A DNA stretch of 64,000 nucleotides, from positions 123,945 through 187,944 of the forward strand of contig QCNC01000002.1 in the NCBI GenBank assembly GCA_003210155.1. The letters run 5' to 3'. Positions 12,172 to 22,889 of this stretch are shown here, in pieces. Positions within the stretch are counted from its first letter, which is position 1; each line of letters begins with the position of its first letter. Below the pieces are notes generated by a model, which was not told the origin of the DNA, searched no databases, and saw only the letters and a program-made list of their open reading frames with translations. The position numbers and the translations under genes were made by a program. The stretch is from Prochlorococcus sp. AG-424-E18 (GTDB taxonomy: Bacteria; Cyanobacteriota; Cyanobacteriia; PCC-6307; Cyanobiaceae).

Positions 12172-12513
12172 TTATAGCAACTTAAGACTTTCAGTAAAGA
12201 AACCATAAAATAACCCTAATCTTAAAGAATCTAATAAAAGTACTATAAATTTCTTTTTCCTTTCATATCTAAAATTTCTTCTAAAAACTATTAAAATCTC
12301 GATAAAAACTACTGATAAGAAAGCAGCTACAGGATCCATGAGTTCCACAACAGCACTTACCATACCAAGAGAACTTCCAAAGAAGTAGCCAACTAAAAGT
12401 GTAATCAATGATATAGAGTATCTTCTCCATGGATTATTAGCCCAAATGCTTAATGTCTGAATATTTTCCACAATCTTTAACTGAAATTTTGTCTTTTGAG
12501 GTTTAACAACCAT
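12172..12513 (-). CDS. ycf20: Ycf20 / DUF565 membrane protein
   Basis: NPWRRYSISLITLLVGYFFGSSLGM, typical of Ycf20. Confidence 0.75.
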   Translation of the reverse strand: MVVKPQKTKFQLKIVENIQTLSIWANNPWRRYSISLITLLVGYFFGSSLGMVSAVVELMDPVAAFLSVVFIEILIVFRRNFRYERKKKFIVLLLDSLRLGLFYGFFTESLKLL

Positions 12514-12525
12514 TTTGTATTAAAA

Positions 12526-12726
12526 CTAAGCAGCTTCAGAGTTTGATTGAATTTTAGTATTTCCTTCTATTAATTCAAGCAATGCTTCAAACTGAGCAAT
12601 TAAACCTCGTAATTCGCCTGGTTCAGGGAAAAGGTCATCTTCTTTTATTCCTAAATGCATTTCTCTGAGCTCTTGTCTTAAATAGCGTATGTGACTAATG
12701 ACTTGCTCTCTTTTGGTTTGAGACAT
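12526..12726 (-). CDS. Conserved hypothetical protein
   Basis: 66 aa, well-composed helical ORF adjacent to ycf20. Confidence 0.65.
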   Translation of the reverse strand: MSQTKREQVISHIRYLRQELREMHLGIKEDDLFPEPGELRGLIAQFEALLELIEGNTKIQSNSEAA

Positions 12727-12927
12727 GATATAAATTATGACATTTGCATTTTAAAAGAGAATATTTTCGAAAAGGGGAATTTACATATTTTTGACTGAGA
12801 ATGAAGATAAATAACCTAACAATTTGAGAAGATTATGAATATTGAAAATTTCCATATTCCTTAAAATATGTACTTAATACTTGCATCAATTTTAAATAAT
12901 AACTTGAGGCTTTATTATTAGAATATA

Positions 12928-13164
12928 TTGGCTTTACTCAATATGAAATTCATTTCTGAAAATAAAATAAGTGAGGAACTAGTAAATTCTTTTGATGAAG
13001 AAATGACCCTTGAGCTCGCTAAAAGATTAGAGGAAGATAACTATAAAACTCCATTTGATGGATTAAAAGACTGGCATTTACTGAGGGCTCTTGCAATCAA
13101 TAGACCTGAATTAACAACTAATTATATTCATCTCCTCGATCAGGAACCTTTCGATGAAAACTAA
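12928..13164 (+). CDS. DUF2555-like small protein
   Basis: KTPFDGLKDWHLLRALAINRPEL; TTG start, or ATG at 12943. Confidence 0.65.
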   Translation: MALLNMKFISENKISEELVNSFDEEMTLELAKRLEEDNYKTPFDGLKDWHLLRALAINRPELTTNYIHLLDQEPFDEN

Positions 13165-14410
13165 AAGTAGGGGCGCAAAAATAAAGGTTCTTTTACTAGT
13201 AACCGGGAGCATCGCCGCTGTAAGAATTCCATTATTGGTAAGCCAACTAGTAAAAGAAAATTATGAAATAAAATGCGTTTTATCTAAAAATGCAGAAAAA
13301 TTAATAAAGCCACTTTCTCTTTCAATCTTAAGTAGAAACACTTGCATTTTAGAAAATGATCAATGGTCAAATAGTCAATCAAAACCTCTACATATAGAAC
13401 TAAGCAGTTGGGCTGACATTTTAATCATTGCCCCTTTAACGGCAACAACGTTAGCAAAATGGGTAACTGGAAATGCAGAAGGATTGATTCCAAGCATCTT
13501 AATAGCAAATATAAAGCCAATTATTGTTGCGCCAGCAATGAATACACAAATGTGGCTAAATAAAGCTGTCCAAAAAAATTATGAAGATTTACAGAATTAC
13601 GAAAATGTCTTGTCTTTGCAACCAAGTGAAGGCCTACTAGCATGTGATGCTATTGGCATCGGCAAGATTCCTCCAAATGATTTAATTCAGTTAGCTCTTG
13701 AATTTATAGCTTCACACAAACAAAATGCATATCACAAAGATTTACTTAATAAAGAAATTTTAATAACTGGAGGTTGCACCTCAGAGAAAATTGACGCGGC
13801 AAGACACATTACTAACAAAAGTTCTGGAGCTATGGGTCTACTTCTTTCTCAAGTAGCAAGGTTCAGAGGCGCACAAGTAAAATATGTTCATGGGCCTTTA
13901 AAAATAGATAAAAATCTTACTGATGGAATAAAAAGATATGAAATTGAAACGAGTGTCGATTTAATTAGGATTCTTAAAAATGAGATATCAAATTGTGATT
14001 ATTTTTTCATGAATGCTGCAGTATCTGATTTCAAGATAACCACTGATACTTCAGCTAAAATTCCCAAAAATAAAATTAATGATCATTTGAAGAAAAACTT
14101 TGAGCTAGTCCCTGATATTTTAAAAACAGTTTGCAAATCAAAAAAAGAAAACCAAGTTTTTGTAGGCTTTTGTGCTTTTACAGGCTCTATTGAAGAAGCT
14201 CGAATAACAATTAGAGAAAAGATTATCCAAAAGGGTTGTGATTATTTATTCGCTAATCCAATTGATCTTGAAGGCCAAGGATTTGGTTTTTTAGCACAAA
14301 ATGAAGGTTGGCTGTTTGATACAAAAAATATGGAACACTACATCAACAAAACATCAAAAATTGATTTGGCTAATAAATTAATCACTCAAGTTATTTCATT
14401 AAAAAAATAA
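13154..14410 (+). CDS. coaBC: Bifunctional phosphopantothenoylcysteine decarboxylase/synthase
   Basis: LVTGSIAAVRIP, APAMNTQMW, ITGGCTSEKIDAARHITNKSSGAMG. Confidence 0.93.
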   Translation: MKTKSRGAKIKVLLLVTGSIAAVRIPLLVSQLVKENYEIKCVLSKNAEKLIKPLSLSILSRNTCILENDQWSNSQSKPLHIELSSWADILIIAPLTATTLAKWVTGNAEGLIPSILIANIKPIIVAPAMNTQMWLNKAVQKNYEDLQNYENVLSLQPSEGLLACDAIGIGKIPPNDLIQLALEFIASHKQNAYHKDLLNKEILITGGCTSEKIDAARHITNKSSGAMGLLLSQVARFRGAQVKYVHGPLKIDKNLTDGIKRYEIETSVDLIRILKNEISNCDYFFMNAAVSDFKITTDTSAKIPKNKINDHLKKNFELVPDILKTVCKSKKENQVFVGFCAFTGSIEEARITIREKIIQKGCDYLFANPIDLEGQGFGFLAQNEGWLFDTKNMEHYINKTSKIDLANKLITQVISLKK

Positions 14411-14626
14411 AAAAAATTTTTTAATTTGTATTTTTTTGTAATCTTAATCATTAAAAATAATGTGATAGCTTAAAATAATTCCAGTTTTTTAAAACATAAA
14501 AAGCTACGGGTTGTTTCGAGGATTTAAATGTTCTATCTTTTATGGTCCTTTCCCTTGTAATATCCGTACTGAACTTATTAGATGTCCTTTAATCTATCGT
14601 CACAGAACTTTACTGCAACTTTAATT

Positions 14627-15421
14627 ATGAGAATTCGTTCTTTCTTAGCTTTTGTTATTTCAATTTGTATAACTTTTGCTTTCGTACCTGTTAAAACATT
14701 TGCTTTTTCTGAAAGAGGAAATGCACAATTCACAGATGTTGTTAACACAGGAAAAGCTAATGATTGCCCTTCATTAGACTCATCTCTTGTCGGATCAATA
14801 TCTATAGGGAATGGAGATAGCCTTAAAGGAATATGCATGCATCCAACAGAAGTTTATGTAAAAGTGCCCGGGACAAAACGAAAAGCTGCAGAATTTGTTT
14901 CTACAAAAATTATTAGTCCTAGAAATAACACTACAGTGACAGAAGTTTACGGAGATATAGATTCTGGAACTTTCACCGAAAAAGGTGGCATTGATTTTCA
15001 ACTTATTACTGTATTAACTCCTGGTGGTTTAGAGGTGCCATTTGCATTCTCAGCAAAAGATCTTACAGCTGATTTACCTTCATCTATTGAGCCAGGCACT
15101 GAGTTAAGCGGTTCAACATTTACACCTAACTACAGAACTGGTGATTTTCTAGATCCTAAGGCAAGAGCAAAAAATACTGGTGTTGAATATGCTCAAGGTT
15201 TAGTTGCATTAGGAGGAGATGATGAAGAGCTTGCAAAAGAAAATATTAAAGTTGATGTAAACGGTACTGGCGTTATTACTCTTTCAATCAATAATGTAGA
15301 TTCTGACACAGACGAATTTGCCGGTACTTTTGAAGCTATCCAACCTTCAGATACAGATATGGGTTCAAAGGATCCACTTGATGTAAAAATAATTGGGGAG
15401 CTTTACGGAAGAAAGGCATAA
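14627..15421 (+). CDS. psbO: Photosystem II manganese-stabilizing protein
   Basis: Signal peptide from MRIRSFLAFVISICITFAF; GKANDCPSLD...GICMHPTEVYVK. Listed ORF starts at 14582, but 14627 fits the signal peptide better. Confidence 0.95.
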   Translation: MRIRSFLAFVISICITFAFVPVKTFAFSERGNAQFTDVVNTGKANDCPSLDSSLVGSISIGNGDSLKGICMHPTEVYVKVPGTKRKAAEFVSTKIISPRNNTTVTEVYGDIDSGTFTEKGGIDFQLITVLTPGGLEVPFAFSAKDLTADLPSSIEPGTELSGSTFTPNYRTGDFLDPKARAKNTGVEYAQGLVALGGDDEELAKENIKVDVNGTGVITLSINNVDSDTDEFAGTFEAIQPSDTDMGSKDPLDVKIIGELYGRKA

Positions 15422-15434
15422 ATCCTACCAAAGA

Positions 15435-15466
15435 GAAAAAGGGGGTTAAACCCCTTTTTTTTTTTC
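15435..15466 (+). terminator. Rho-independent terminator of psbO
   Basis: aaaaaggggGttaaacccctttttttttttt: GC-rich stem plus U tract. Confidence 0.9.
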
Positions 15467-15492
15467 AAAATTTTTCTTTATCAATTTTAAAA

Positions 15493-16668
15493 ATGGAATT
15501 ACAACAAAAAAATAAAACAAATACAAATGGACTAATACCGCCTTATGGAGGGGAACTAAAAAATTTAATTATTAAAGATAAAAATCTTAAAAAGGATCTT
15601 ATCTCTAAAGCTACTTATGAGTTTGAATGTAGTGAGAGAAATGCATGCGATGTAGAACTTTTAATGGTTGGAGCCTTTTCTCCATTAGAAGGTTTTATGG
15701 ATGAAAATAACTACAATTCGGTAATCAAGAATAATAGAGATACAAACGGGTTACTTTTTGGCTTGCCTATAGTATTTGATTCAAATAATGAAAAAGTAAA
15801 AGCTGGAGAGACAATATTGCTTACTTATAAAAAACAAAAAATAGCAGTTTTAAAAGTTAGCTCTAAATGGGAGCCTGATAAATCCTTAGAAGCTGAACTT
15901 TGTTATGGTACTAATTCTTTAGATCATCCTGCTGTTAAGATGATTTTTAATGAGAGAGGGAGATTTTATATAGGAGGAAAAGTTTATGGTTTCGAACTAC
16001 CAATTAGAGAATTCCCCTGCAAAACCCCAGAAGAAGTTAGATCTATACTGCCAAAAAATCATGATGTAGTTGCATTTCAATGCAGAAATCCAATTCATAG
16101 AGCACATTATGAATTATTTACTAATGCATTACTCTCAAGTAATGTCTCCTCTAACTCAGTTGTTTTAGTACACCCAACTTGTGGGCCAACTCAACAAGAT
16201 GATATCCCTGGAAAAGTTAGATATTTGACCTATAAAGAATTAGAAGAAGAAATATCTGATGAAAGAATAAAATGGGCTTTTTTACCTTATTCAATGCATA
16301 TGGCAGGGCCAAGAGAAGCTCTTCAACATATGATAATCAGAAGAAATTATGGCTGCACACATTTTATTATTGGTAGAGATATGGCTGGTTGTAAGTCATC
16401 ATCAACTGGTGAAGATTTTTATGGCCCATATGATGCCCAGAATTTTGCTAATAAGTGTGCAGATGAATTGATGATGCAAACTGTTCCTTCAAAAAATTTA
16501 GTTTATACGAAGGAAAAAGGATACATAACATCAGAAGAAGCTAAAAAATTAAATTATGAAATTATGAAACTTAGTGGTACTGAATTTAGAAAGAAATTGA
16601 GGAACGGCGAAGCAATTCCCGAATGGTTTGCATTCAAAAGTGTAGTAGATGTTCTAAGACGCTCTTAA
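15493..16668 (+). CDS. sat: Sulfate adenylyltransferase (ATP sulfurylase)
   Basis: FQCRNPIHRAHYELF, GRDMAGCKSSSTGEDFYGPYDAQ. Confidence 0.96.
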   Translation: MELQQKNKTNTNGLIPPYGGELKNLIIKDKNLKKDLISKATYEFECSERNACDVELLMVGAFSPLEGFMDENNYNSVIKNNRDTNGLLFGLPIVFDSNNEKVKAGETILLTYKKQKIAVLKVSSKWEPDKSLEAELCYGTNSLDHPAVKMIFNERGRFYIGGKVYGFELPIREFPCKTPEEVRSILPKNHDVVAFQCRNPIHRAHYELFTNALLSSNVSSNSVVLVHPTCGPTQQDDIPGKVRYLTYKELEEEISDERIKWAFLPYSMHMAGPREALQHMIIRRNYGCTHFIIGRDMAGCKSSSTGEDFYGPYDAQNFANKCADELMMQTVPSKNLVYTKEKGYITSEEAKKLNYEIMKLSGTEFRKKLRNGEAIPEWFAFKSVVDVLRRS

Positions 16669-16714
16669 TATTGTTTTATTATTAGTATTATAGATTTATT
16701 AAAGATTTTTTATC

Positions 16715-18568
16715 GTGAACAAACGTTGGAGAAACGTAGGACTTTACGTTCTAGCTGTTATTACTGTAATTTTCATTGGTACATCAGTTTTTGATAAACC
16801 TAGTAATGAAAGTTCTACAAAGACCTTGAGATATAGTGATTTTATAGAGGCAGTCCAAGATAAAGAAATCAGTAGAGTCCTTATATCTCCAGATAATGCA
16901 ACAGCTCAAGTTGTTGAGAATGATGGGAGCAGGTCTGAGGTCAATTTAGCCCCTGATAAAGACTTATTAAAAATACTTACAGAGAATAATGTAGATATAG
17001 CTGTAACTCCTACAAAATTAGCCAATCCGTGGCAACAGGCAGTAAGTAGCTTGATTTTTCCAGTACTTTTGATTGGAGGTCTATTTTTTCTTTTCAGAAG
17101 ATCCCAAAGTGGTAATGCTGGAGGTGGTAACCCTGCAATGAGTTTTGGTAAGAGCAAAGCTAGACTACAAATGGAACCATCTACACAAGTAACCTTTTCT
17201 GATGTTGCTGGTGTTGAAGGCGCAAAATTAGAACTCACAGAAGTTGTAGATTTTCTTAAGAGCCCAGATAGATTTACTGCAGTCGGAGCAAAAATCCCAA
17301 AAGGAGTTCTTCTTGTTGGCCCTCCTGGTACAGGAAAAACATTGTTAGCAAAAGCAGTAGCTGGAGAAGCAGGTGTACCTTTCTTTTCAATATCTGGTTC
17401 AGAATTCGTAGAGATGTTTGTTGGAGTTGGAGCTAGCAGAGTTAGAGATCTTTTTGAACAAGCTAAAAAGAATGCTCCTTGCATTGTGTTTATTGACGAA
17501 ATAGATGCAGTTGGTAGACAAAGAGGTGCTGGCATGGGCGGAGGAAATGATGAAAGAGAACAAACATTAAATCAACTCCTTACCGAAATGGATGGTTTCG
17601 AAGGTAATTCAGGAATAATAATAGTTGCTGCCACCAACAGACCAGATGTATTAGATTCAGCTTTAATGCGCCCTGGAAGATTCGATAGACAGGTAACAGT
17701 AGATAGACCAGATTATGCTGGAAGATTGCAGATATTAAATGTTCATGCGAAAGATAAAACTCTTTCAAAAGACGTTGATTTAGATAAAGTTGCTAGAAGA
17801 ACTCCAGGATTTACTGGTGCAGATTTAGCTAATCTTTTAAATGAAGCAGCAATACTAGCAGCGAGAAAAGATTTAGATAAAGTAAGTAACGATGAAGTAG
17901 GAGATGCCATTGAAAGAGTTATGGCTGGCCCAGAAAAAAAAGATAGAGTCATCAGTGATAAGAAAAAAGAATTAGTTGCTTATCACGAAGCTGGCCATGC
18001 ACTCGTTGGAGCATTAATGCCTGATTATGACCCAGTAGCAAAAGTTTCAATCATTCCAAGAGGTCAAGCTGGTGGACTAACCTTCTTTACTCCAAGTGAA
18101 GAAAGAATGGAATCTGGTCTTTACTCTCGTTCTTATCTTCAAAATCAAATGGCTGTAGCTCTTGGTGGAAGAGTTGCTGAAGAAATAGTCTATGGCGAAG
18201 AAGAAGTAACTACAGGAGCCTCTAATGATTTACAACAAGTTGCCAATGTAGCAAGACAAATGATCACTAAATTCGGTATGAGTGACAAAATAGGTCCAGT
18301 CGCTCTAGGTCAATCTCAAGGTGGAATGTTTCTCGGAAGAGATATGAGCTCTACAAGAGACTTCTCTGAAGACACAGCCGCAACAATTGATGTAGAGGTT
18401 TCAGAGCTTGTTGATGTTGCCTATAAGAGAGCTACAAAAGTTTTAACAGATAATAGAACAGTTCTTGACGAGATGGCTCAGATGCTAATTGAAAGAGAAA
18501 CTATAGATACTGAAGATATCCAAGACTTGCTCAACCGATCAGAAGTTAAAGTAGCAAATTATATCTAG
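16715..18568 (+). CDS. ftsH: ATP-dependent zinc metalloprotease FtsH
   Basis: [58 protein letters not shown] start. Confidence 0.97.
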   Translation: MNKRWRNVGLYVLAVITVIFIGTSVFDKPSNESSTKTLRYSDFIEAVQDKEISRVLISPDNATAQVVENDGSRSEVNLAPDKDLLKILTENNVDIAVTPTKLANPWQQAVSSLIFPVLLIGGLFFLFRRSQSGNAGGGNPAMSFGKSKARLQMEPSTQVTFSDVAGVEGAKLELTEVVDFLKSPDRFTAVGAKIPKGVLLVGPPGTGKTLLAKAVAGEAGVPFFSISGSEFVEMFVGVGASRVRDLFEQAKKNAPCIVFIDEIDAVGRQRGAGMGGGNDEREQTLNQLLTEMDGFEGNSGIIIVAATNRPDVLDSALMRPGRFDRQVTVDRPDYAGRLQILNVHAKDKTLSKDVDLDKVARRTPGFTGADLANLLNEAAILAARKDLDKVSNDEVGDAIERVMAGPEKKDRVISDKKKELVAYHEAGHALVGALMPDYDPVAKVSIIPRGQAGGLTFFTPSEERMESGLYSRSYLQNQMAVALGGRVAEEIVYGEEEVTTGASNDLQQVANVARQMITKFGMSDKIGPVALGQSQGGMFLGRDMSSTRDFSEDTAATIDVEVSELVDVAYKRATKVLTDNRTVLDEMAQMLIERETIDTEDIQDLLNRSEVKVANYI

Positions 18569-18625
18569 TTTTAAAAATAAATATTTAATTAATAGCAAAG
18601 AAGATTATTATTCTGAATTGCTGCT

Positions 18626-19202
18626 ATGAAATCTTTTTTAATCGTAAAATCTGAAAATAATATTTACTCAAATGCTTCTATAAGAAATTTATTTTTTGAA
18701 GAATTAAGAAGCTTAGTAAAATTAGGATTAAAATATTGAAATAAGTTAGTCAAACGACAAAAAATGGTTGAATTTTGTATCTGAAACAAAATCAATTTAC
18801 ACAAATTAATTTGGGCTCTGCCTCCATAGTTAATAAGCAATCAATAGAAGATTCATTAAAAATTGGATTAAATTTTTCTATGATCAGGTTGGGATAAAGG
18901 TCTTTTTAATTATTCGAAGTCAAAAAATTATTTATGAATACCAGGAATTAAAAATTTAAAAGATCTTGAGGAATCGATCAATTTAAATTGCAACATTATC
19001 AAAATTTATCCAATCAAAAGTAAAGCTAGTTCCATAGATATACTCAACTTTGAAAGTATTTATTTCATTGCTGCTGGAAGCCTATCAATCAATGATGTAA
19101 AAACTTATCAATCTTTAGGATATAAAGCAGTCGTGATTGGAGATAAAGGTATGTTTAAAAAAAATTGATCCAAAAATATATGAATGGCTCAAAAATAATT
19201 AA
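18626..19202 (+). pseudogene. eda: Degraded 2-keto-3-deoxy-6-phosphogluconate (KDPG) aldolase-like gene
   Basis: Three-frame fragments: MKSFLIVKSENNIYSN...LVKLGLKY / IEIS*SNDKKWLNFVSETKSIYTN / INLGSASIVNKQSIEDSLKIGLNFSMIR / WDKGLFNYSKSKNYL*IPGIKNLKDLEESINLNCNIIKIYPIKSK...AAGSLSINDVKTYQSLGYKAVVIGDKGMFKK / IDPKIYEWLKNN*; resembles the Eda pattern GxxxxP..PGI..FFPa. Confidence 0.75.
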
Positions 19203-19236
19203 GTCAAAGATAAATTTAATTTATTTAACAAGACTA

Positions 19237-20334
19237 CTAATTATTGATTAAGCCACATTGAGCTTGATTCAGTAGTAAATGATCAGCAAGTACTAAAGCC
19301 ACCATAGCATCAACCATAGGGACTGCTCTTGGTAAAACGCATGGATCATGTCTCCCTTTTGCTTTCATCAAAACTTCTTTTCCTTCAGCATTTACTGTTT
19401 TCTGTTCTTTCCCGATAGTTGCTGTAGGTTTAAAAGCTATCTTCATCTCAATATTTTCGCCATTACTTATTCCTCCCTGAATACCGCCTGAATTATTGGA
19501 TATTGTTCTTAACTTCCTAATATCATCAGATTTAATAAAGGCATCATTATGTTCGCTTCCTTTTAAATAAGTTCCTGAGAAGCCTGAACCTATTTCAAAG
19601 CCTTTAGTGGCAGGCAAAGACATCAAAGCCTTCGCTAAATCAGCTTCTAATTTATCAAAAACAGGCATTCCAAGACCAGAAGGGACATTTCTTACTAGAC
19701 ATTCAATAACACCGCCACAAGAGTCTCCTTGACGCTTTAATTGCTTAATTCTCTCTATCATTTCTGCTGATACCTTTTCATCAGGACATCTAACAATATT
19801 AGAATCTATTTTGTTGATAGAAATCTTTTCTTTATTTATATCAGAATCAATATCATGTATACGCTTTACCCAAGATAGTATTTCAGTGTTACAGAAATTT
19901 TTTAATAATTGTTTTGCTACAGCTCCAGCAGCTACCCTCCCAATTGTTTCTCTTGCAGAGGCTCTTCCACCACCAGAACTTGCCTGAATTCCATATTTCA
20001 GATGATATGTACCATCTGCATGAGAAGGTCTAAATACTTGCTCCAAATTATCATAATCTACTGGTCTTTGATCCTTGTTTCTTACCAACATCGCTATTGG
20101 AGTTCCAAGTGTGAGCCCTTCCTTTATCCCACTTAATATTTCAATTTTATCTTCTTCATTTCTGGGTGTTGTAATGTCACTTTGGCCAGGCCTTCGCCTA
20201 TCTAATTCATTTTGTATCAGATTTATATCTACTTTTAACTTAGGGGGACATCCATCAAGGATAACTCCTACTGCACCACCATGTGATTCTCCAAAAGTAC
20301 TAACACGAAAAATTTTCCCAAAACTACTACTCAT
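19237..20334 (-). CDS. aroC: Chorismate synthase
   Basis: [63 protein letters not shown]. Confidence 0.97.
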   Translation of the reverse strand: MSSSFGKIFRVSTFGESHGGAVGVILDGCPPKLKVDINLIQNELDRRRPGQSDITTPRNEEDKIEILSGIKEGLTLGTPIAMLVRNKDQRPVDYDNLEQVFRPSHADGTYHLKYGIQASSGGGRASARETIGRVAAGAVAKQLLKNFCNTEILSWVKRIHDIDSDINKEKISINKIDSNIVRCPDEKVSAEMIERIKQLKRQGDSCGGVIECLVRNVPSGLGMPVFDKLEADLAKALMSLPATKGFEIGSGFSGTYLKGSEHNDAFIKSDDIRKLRTISNNSGGIQGGISNGENIEMKIAFKPTATIGKEQKTVNAEGKEVLMKAKGRHDPCVLPRAVPMVDAMVALVLADHLLLNQAQCGLINN

Positions 20335-20394
20335 AGAAATATTAAATGTTTTATCTATATATAAACATTATATGAAACCAATTGAAAATTAAAC

Positions 20395-20421
20395 AAAAAA
20401 AAGCCCCCAAAAAGGGGGCTT
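20395..20421 (-). terminator. Rho-independent terminator of psbA
   Basis: Minus strand AAGCCCCC-TTTTT-GGGGGCTTTTTTTTG. Confidence 0.9.
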
Positions 20422-20442
20422 GTGAATTTGAGAACTTTAAGC

Positions 20443-21525
20443 TTAACCGATAGCTGGAGCTGAAAGAGCTACTGTTGTAGACTCAGCTGCTGCTAGATCA
20501 AGTGGGAAGTTGTGAGCGTTACGCTCGTGCATTACTTCCATACCTAGGTTTGCTCTGTTAAGAACGTCACCCCATGTAGGAACAATCTTACCGTTTGCAT
20601 CAACAACTGACTGGTTGAAGTTGAAACCGTTAAGGTTGAATGCCATTGTGCAGATACCCATTGAAGTTAACCATACACAAACAACTGGGAATACAGCTAG
20701 GAAGAAGTGAAGACTTCTGCTGTTGTTGAATGAGGCATATTGGAAGATCAAACGACCGAAGTAGCCATGAGCTGCAACGATGTTATATGTTTCTTCTTCT
20801 TGTCCGAACTTGTAACCATAGTTCTGAGACTCTGTCTCAGTTGTTTCTCTGATTAGAGATGAAGTAACAAGTGAACCGTGCATAGCTGAGAATAAAGATC
20901 CTCCGAACATACCAGCAACACCAGCCATGTGGAATGGGTGCATAAGAATGTTGTGCTCTGCCTGGAAAACAAACATGAAGTTGAATGTTCCAGAAATACC
21001 TAGAGGCATTCCGTCAGAGAATGAACCTTGACCGAATGGGTATACAAGAAATACTGCGAAAGCTGCTGAAACTGGTGCAGAGTAAGCAACACAGATCCAA
21101 GGACGCATACCTAAACGGTATGAAAGCTCCCACTGTCTTCCCATGTATGCTGAAATACCAATTAGGAAGTGGAAAATTACAAGCTGGTAAGGACCACCGT
21201 TGTATAACCACTCATCTACAGTAGCTGCTTCCCAAATTGGGTAGAAGTGTAGACCAATAGCGTTAGATGAAGGAACAACTGCACCTGAGATGATGTTGTT
21301 TCCGTATAGGAATGAACCAGCAACTGGCTCTCTAATTCCGTCGATGTCTACTGGTGGTGCTGCGATGAATGCAACGATGAAGCAAGCCGCTGCTGTAAGA
21401 AGGCATGGAATCATTAAGACGCCGAACCAACCAACATAAATTCTGTTGTTAGTTGATGTTACCCACTCACAAAACTGTGGCCAACCTTTTAACAGCGAAG
21501 AACGCTGCTGCTGAATAGTTGTCAT
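20443..21525 (-). CDS. psbA: Photosystem II D1 protein
   Basis: Full-length 360 aa D1: [57 protein letters not shown]. Confidence 0.98.
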   Translation of the reverse strand: MTTIQQQRSSLLKGWPQFCEWVTSTNNRIYVGWFGVLMIPCLLTAAACFIVAFIAAPPVDIDGIREPVAGSFLYGNNIISGAVVPSSNAIGLHFYPIWEAATVDEWLYNGGPYQLVIFHFLIGISAYMGRQWELSYRLGMRPWICVAYSAPVSAAFAVFLVYPFGQGSFSDGMPLGISGTFNFMFVFQAEHNILMHPFHMAGVAGMFGGSLFSAMHGSLVTSSLIRETTETESQNYGYKFGQEEETYNIVAAHGYFGRLIFQYASFNNSRSLHFFLAVFPVVCVWLTSMGICTMAFNLNGFNFNQSVVDANGKIVPTWGDVLNRANLGMEVMHERNAHNFPLDLAAAESTTVALSAPAIG

Positions 21526-21540
21526 GAGTTCGTAAAGTAT

Positions 21541-21556
21541 GTCTCTAAAGTGAGAC
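21541..21556 (-). promoter_or_regulatory. Short 5'UTR hairpin upstream of psbA
   Basis: gtctc-taaagt-gagac inverted repeat 16-31 nt upstream of the psbA ATG. Confidence 0.35.
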
Positions 21557-21714
21557 GTGTAAATAAAAACGGAAAATAATTCCCGCTTCGGAGATTTTAG
21601 ACCAAAATCGCTAAAAATGTGTAAATATTTTTTCTTTAAGTAAACTTATTTTTTGGAAAACAGAAGAAAAGAACTTTCATGTCTTAAGATTTTCTTTGTT
21701 ATTGAGGAATAAAC

Positions 21715-21843
21715 TTGGTAATAATCGAATGGCTTCTTAACGGAAAAAGATCTAGAGAGGTAGTTTCCTTAAGTGAGGCTAAGCATAGAAGACTGCAATT
21801 AGAGGCTTTTGGAGCTGTTATTTATTGGAGTGAAAGAATTTAG
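21715..21843 (+). CDS. Small conserved-looking protein (42 aa) divergent from psbA
   Basis: TTG-start ORF: VIIEWLLNGKRSREVVSLSEAKHRRLQLEAFGAVIYWSERI*; not in the supplied track. Confidence 0.5.
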   Translation: MVIIEWLLNGKRSREVVSLSEAKHRRLQLEAFGAVIYWSERI

Positions 21844-21960
21844 GTTTTTAAGGTTTAAAAATTAGAAAAAAAAATAAAAGTATTAAATATTAAATAAACT
21901 TATCTATAAAATAAAAAATCCTTATTAGTTTTCAACGATTTATTGTTCCAGTTTCTTAAT

Positions 21961-22866
21961 TTAAAAATTTTCAAACTCTTGAACCCATTGTTTTTTGGAA
22001 CAAATCACTTCTTTTTTTGTGTAGCTCATGGCAATTTTTTTTTCCTTATAAGCAACTTCTCCAATAAAAACAGGCCAAATCAATTGGTCCCGTTCATATT
22101 TATGGATTATTCCTTGGCTATCCAGAAATAATGGATCTCCTTTTTTAATCATTTTCCAATCTTGGTTTATTCTCTCAGGATGAATTAGGCCATCAATATC
22201 TCCCTTTTCATCTCTTGGATAATCTATACTCCCTTGATGAACGTGAACAACTAATTCCTTTGGAAGTTCTATAAGGTTATTTTTTAATTTAACTATCTCT
22301 TTCCTTAGGGAGCTAATTATTAGAGAGAATCTATTTATAATATTTTGATCATAAAAATTTTGTGCGACAGCTCCTATTTCAATAACTAAACCACATGGCC
22401 AAGCTTCTACAAGAAAACCTGTTTGGGCTTTATCTTTTTCGTGCAAATAAATAGGCAATCCAAATTTGTTCTGCAGTAATGCAGCTAAACAGAAATCTTT
22501 GGATCTCCTCCCATACATAACAATGCTTGTTCCCATATTTGCTGTAGTAGTATGCAAATCGATTGCAATTTGACAGGGTTTAGATCCGTCAATTCCAAAT
22601 TCTTCTAATAAAAAATTGGCTCTATTAGTTTCATAAAAGATATTCTTGTGTTGATCAAAATTCTCACTTTCTTTAAAAGATCTATTTAAATCTACATCTA
22701 TATATCTGCAACCTTTTTCATAGGCAGCAGGATTACCTATAATGTACTCATACTTAATACCATTATTTAAACTATTTTCTTTTCTATTAAATTGCTTAAC
22801 AGCCCAAACAGGATTAATTTCATTCCCATGAGTGCCTGAAACGATAAGGATTCTTTGAACAGTCAT
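21961..22866 (-). CDS. Aspartoacylase / succinylglutamate desuccinylase family
   Basis: VSGTHGNEINPVWAVKQF (HGNE), DVDLNRSF, AIDLHTTTANMG. Confidence 0.9.
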   Translation of the reverse strand: MTVQRILIVSGTHGNEINPVWAVKQFNRKENSLNNGIKYEYIIGNPAAYEKGCRYIDVDLNRSFKESENFDQHKNIFYETNRANFLLEEFGIDGSKPCQIAIDLHTTTANMGTSIVMYGRRSKDFCLAALLQNKFGLPIYLHEKDKAQTGFLVEAWPCGLVIEIGAVAQNFYDQNIINRFSLIISSLRKEIVKLKNNLIELPKELVVHVHQGSIDYPRDEKGDIDGLIHPERINQDWKMIKKGDPLFLDSQGIIHKYERDQLIWPVFIGEVAYKEKKIAMSYTKKEVICSKKQWVQEFENF

Positions 22867-22889
22867 TTTTTCTTTAAAAATAAAATTTT

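Noticed and set aside
16906-17535. 209-aa minus-strand ORF
   Set aside because: Fully antisense to ftsH; composition mirrors codon periodicity of the sense gene.
19909-20392. Plus-strand ORFs (75 and 105 aa) opposite aroC
   Set aside because: Antisense shadow ORFs without recognisable domains.
20985-21224. ORFs on + and - strand inside psbA
   Set aside because: Out-of-frame readings of the D1 coding sequence.
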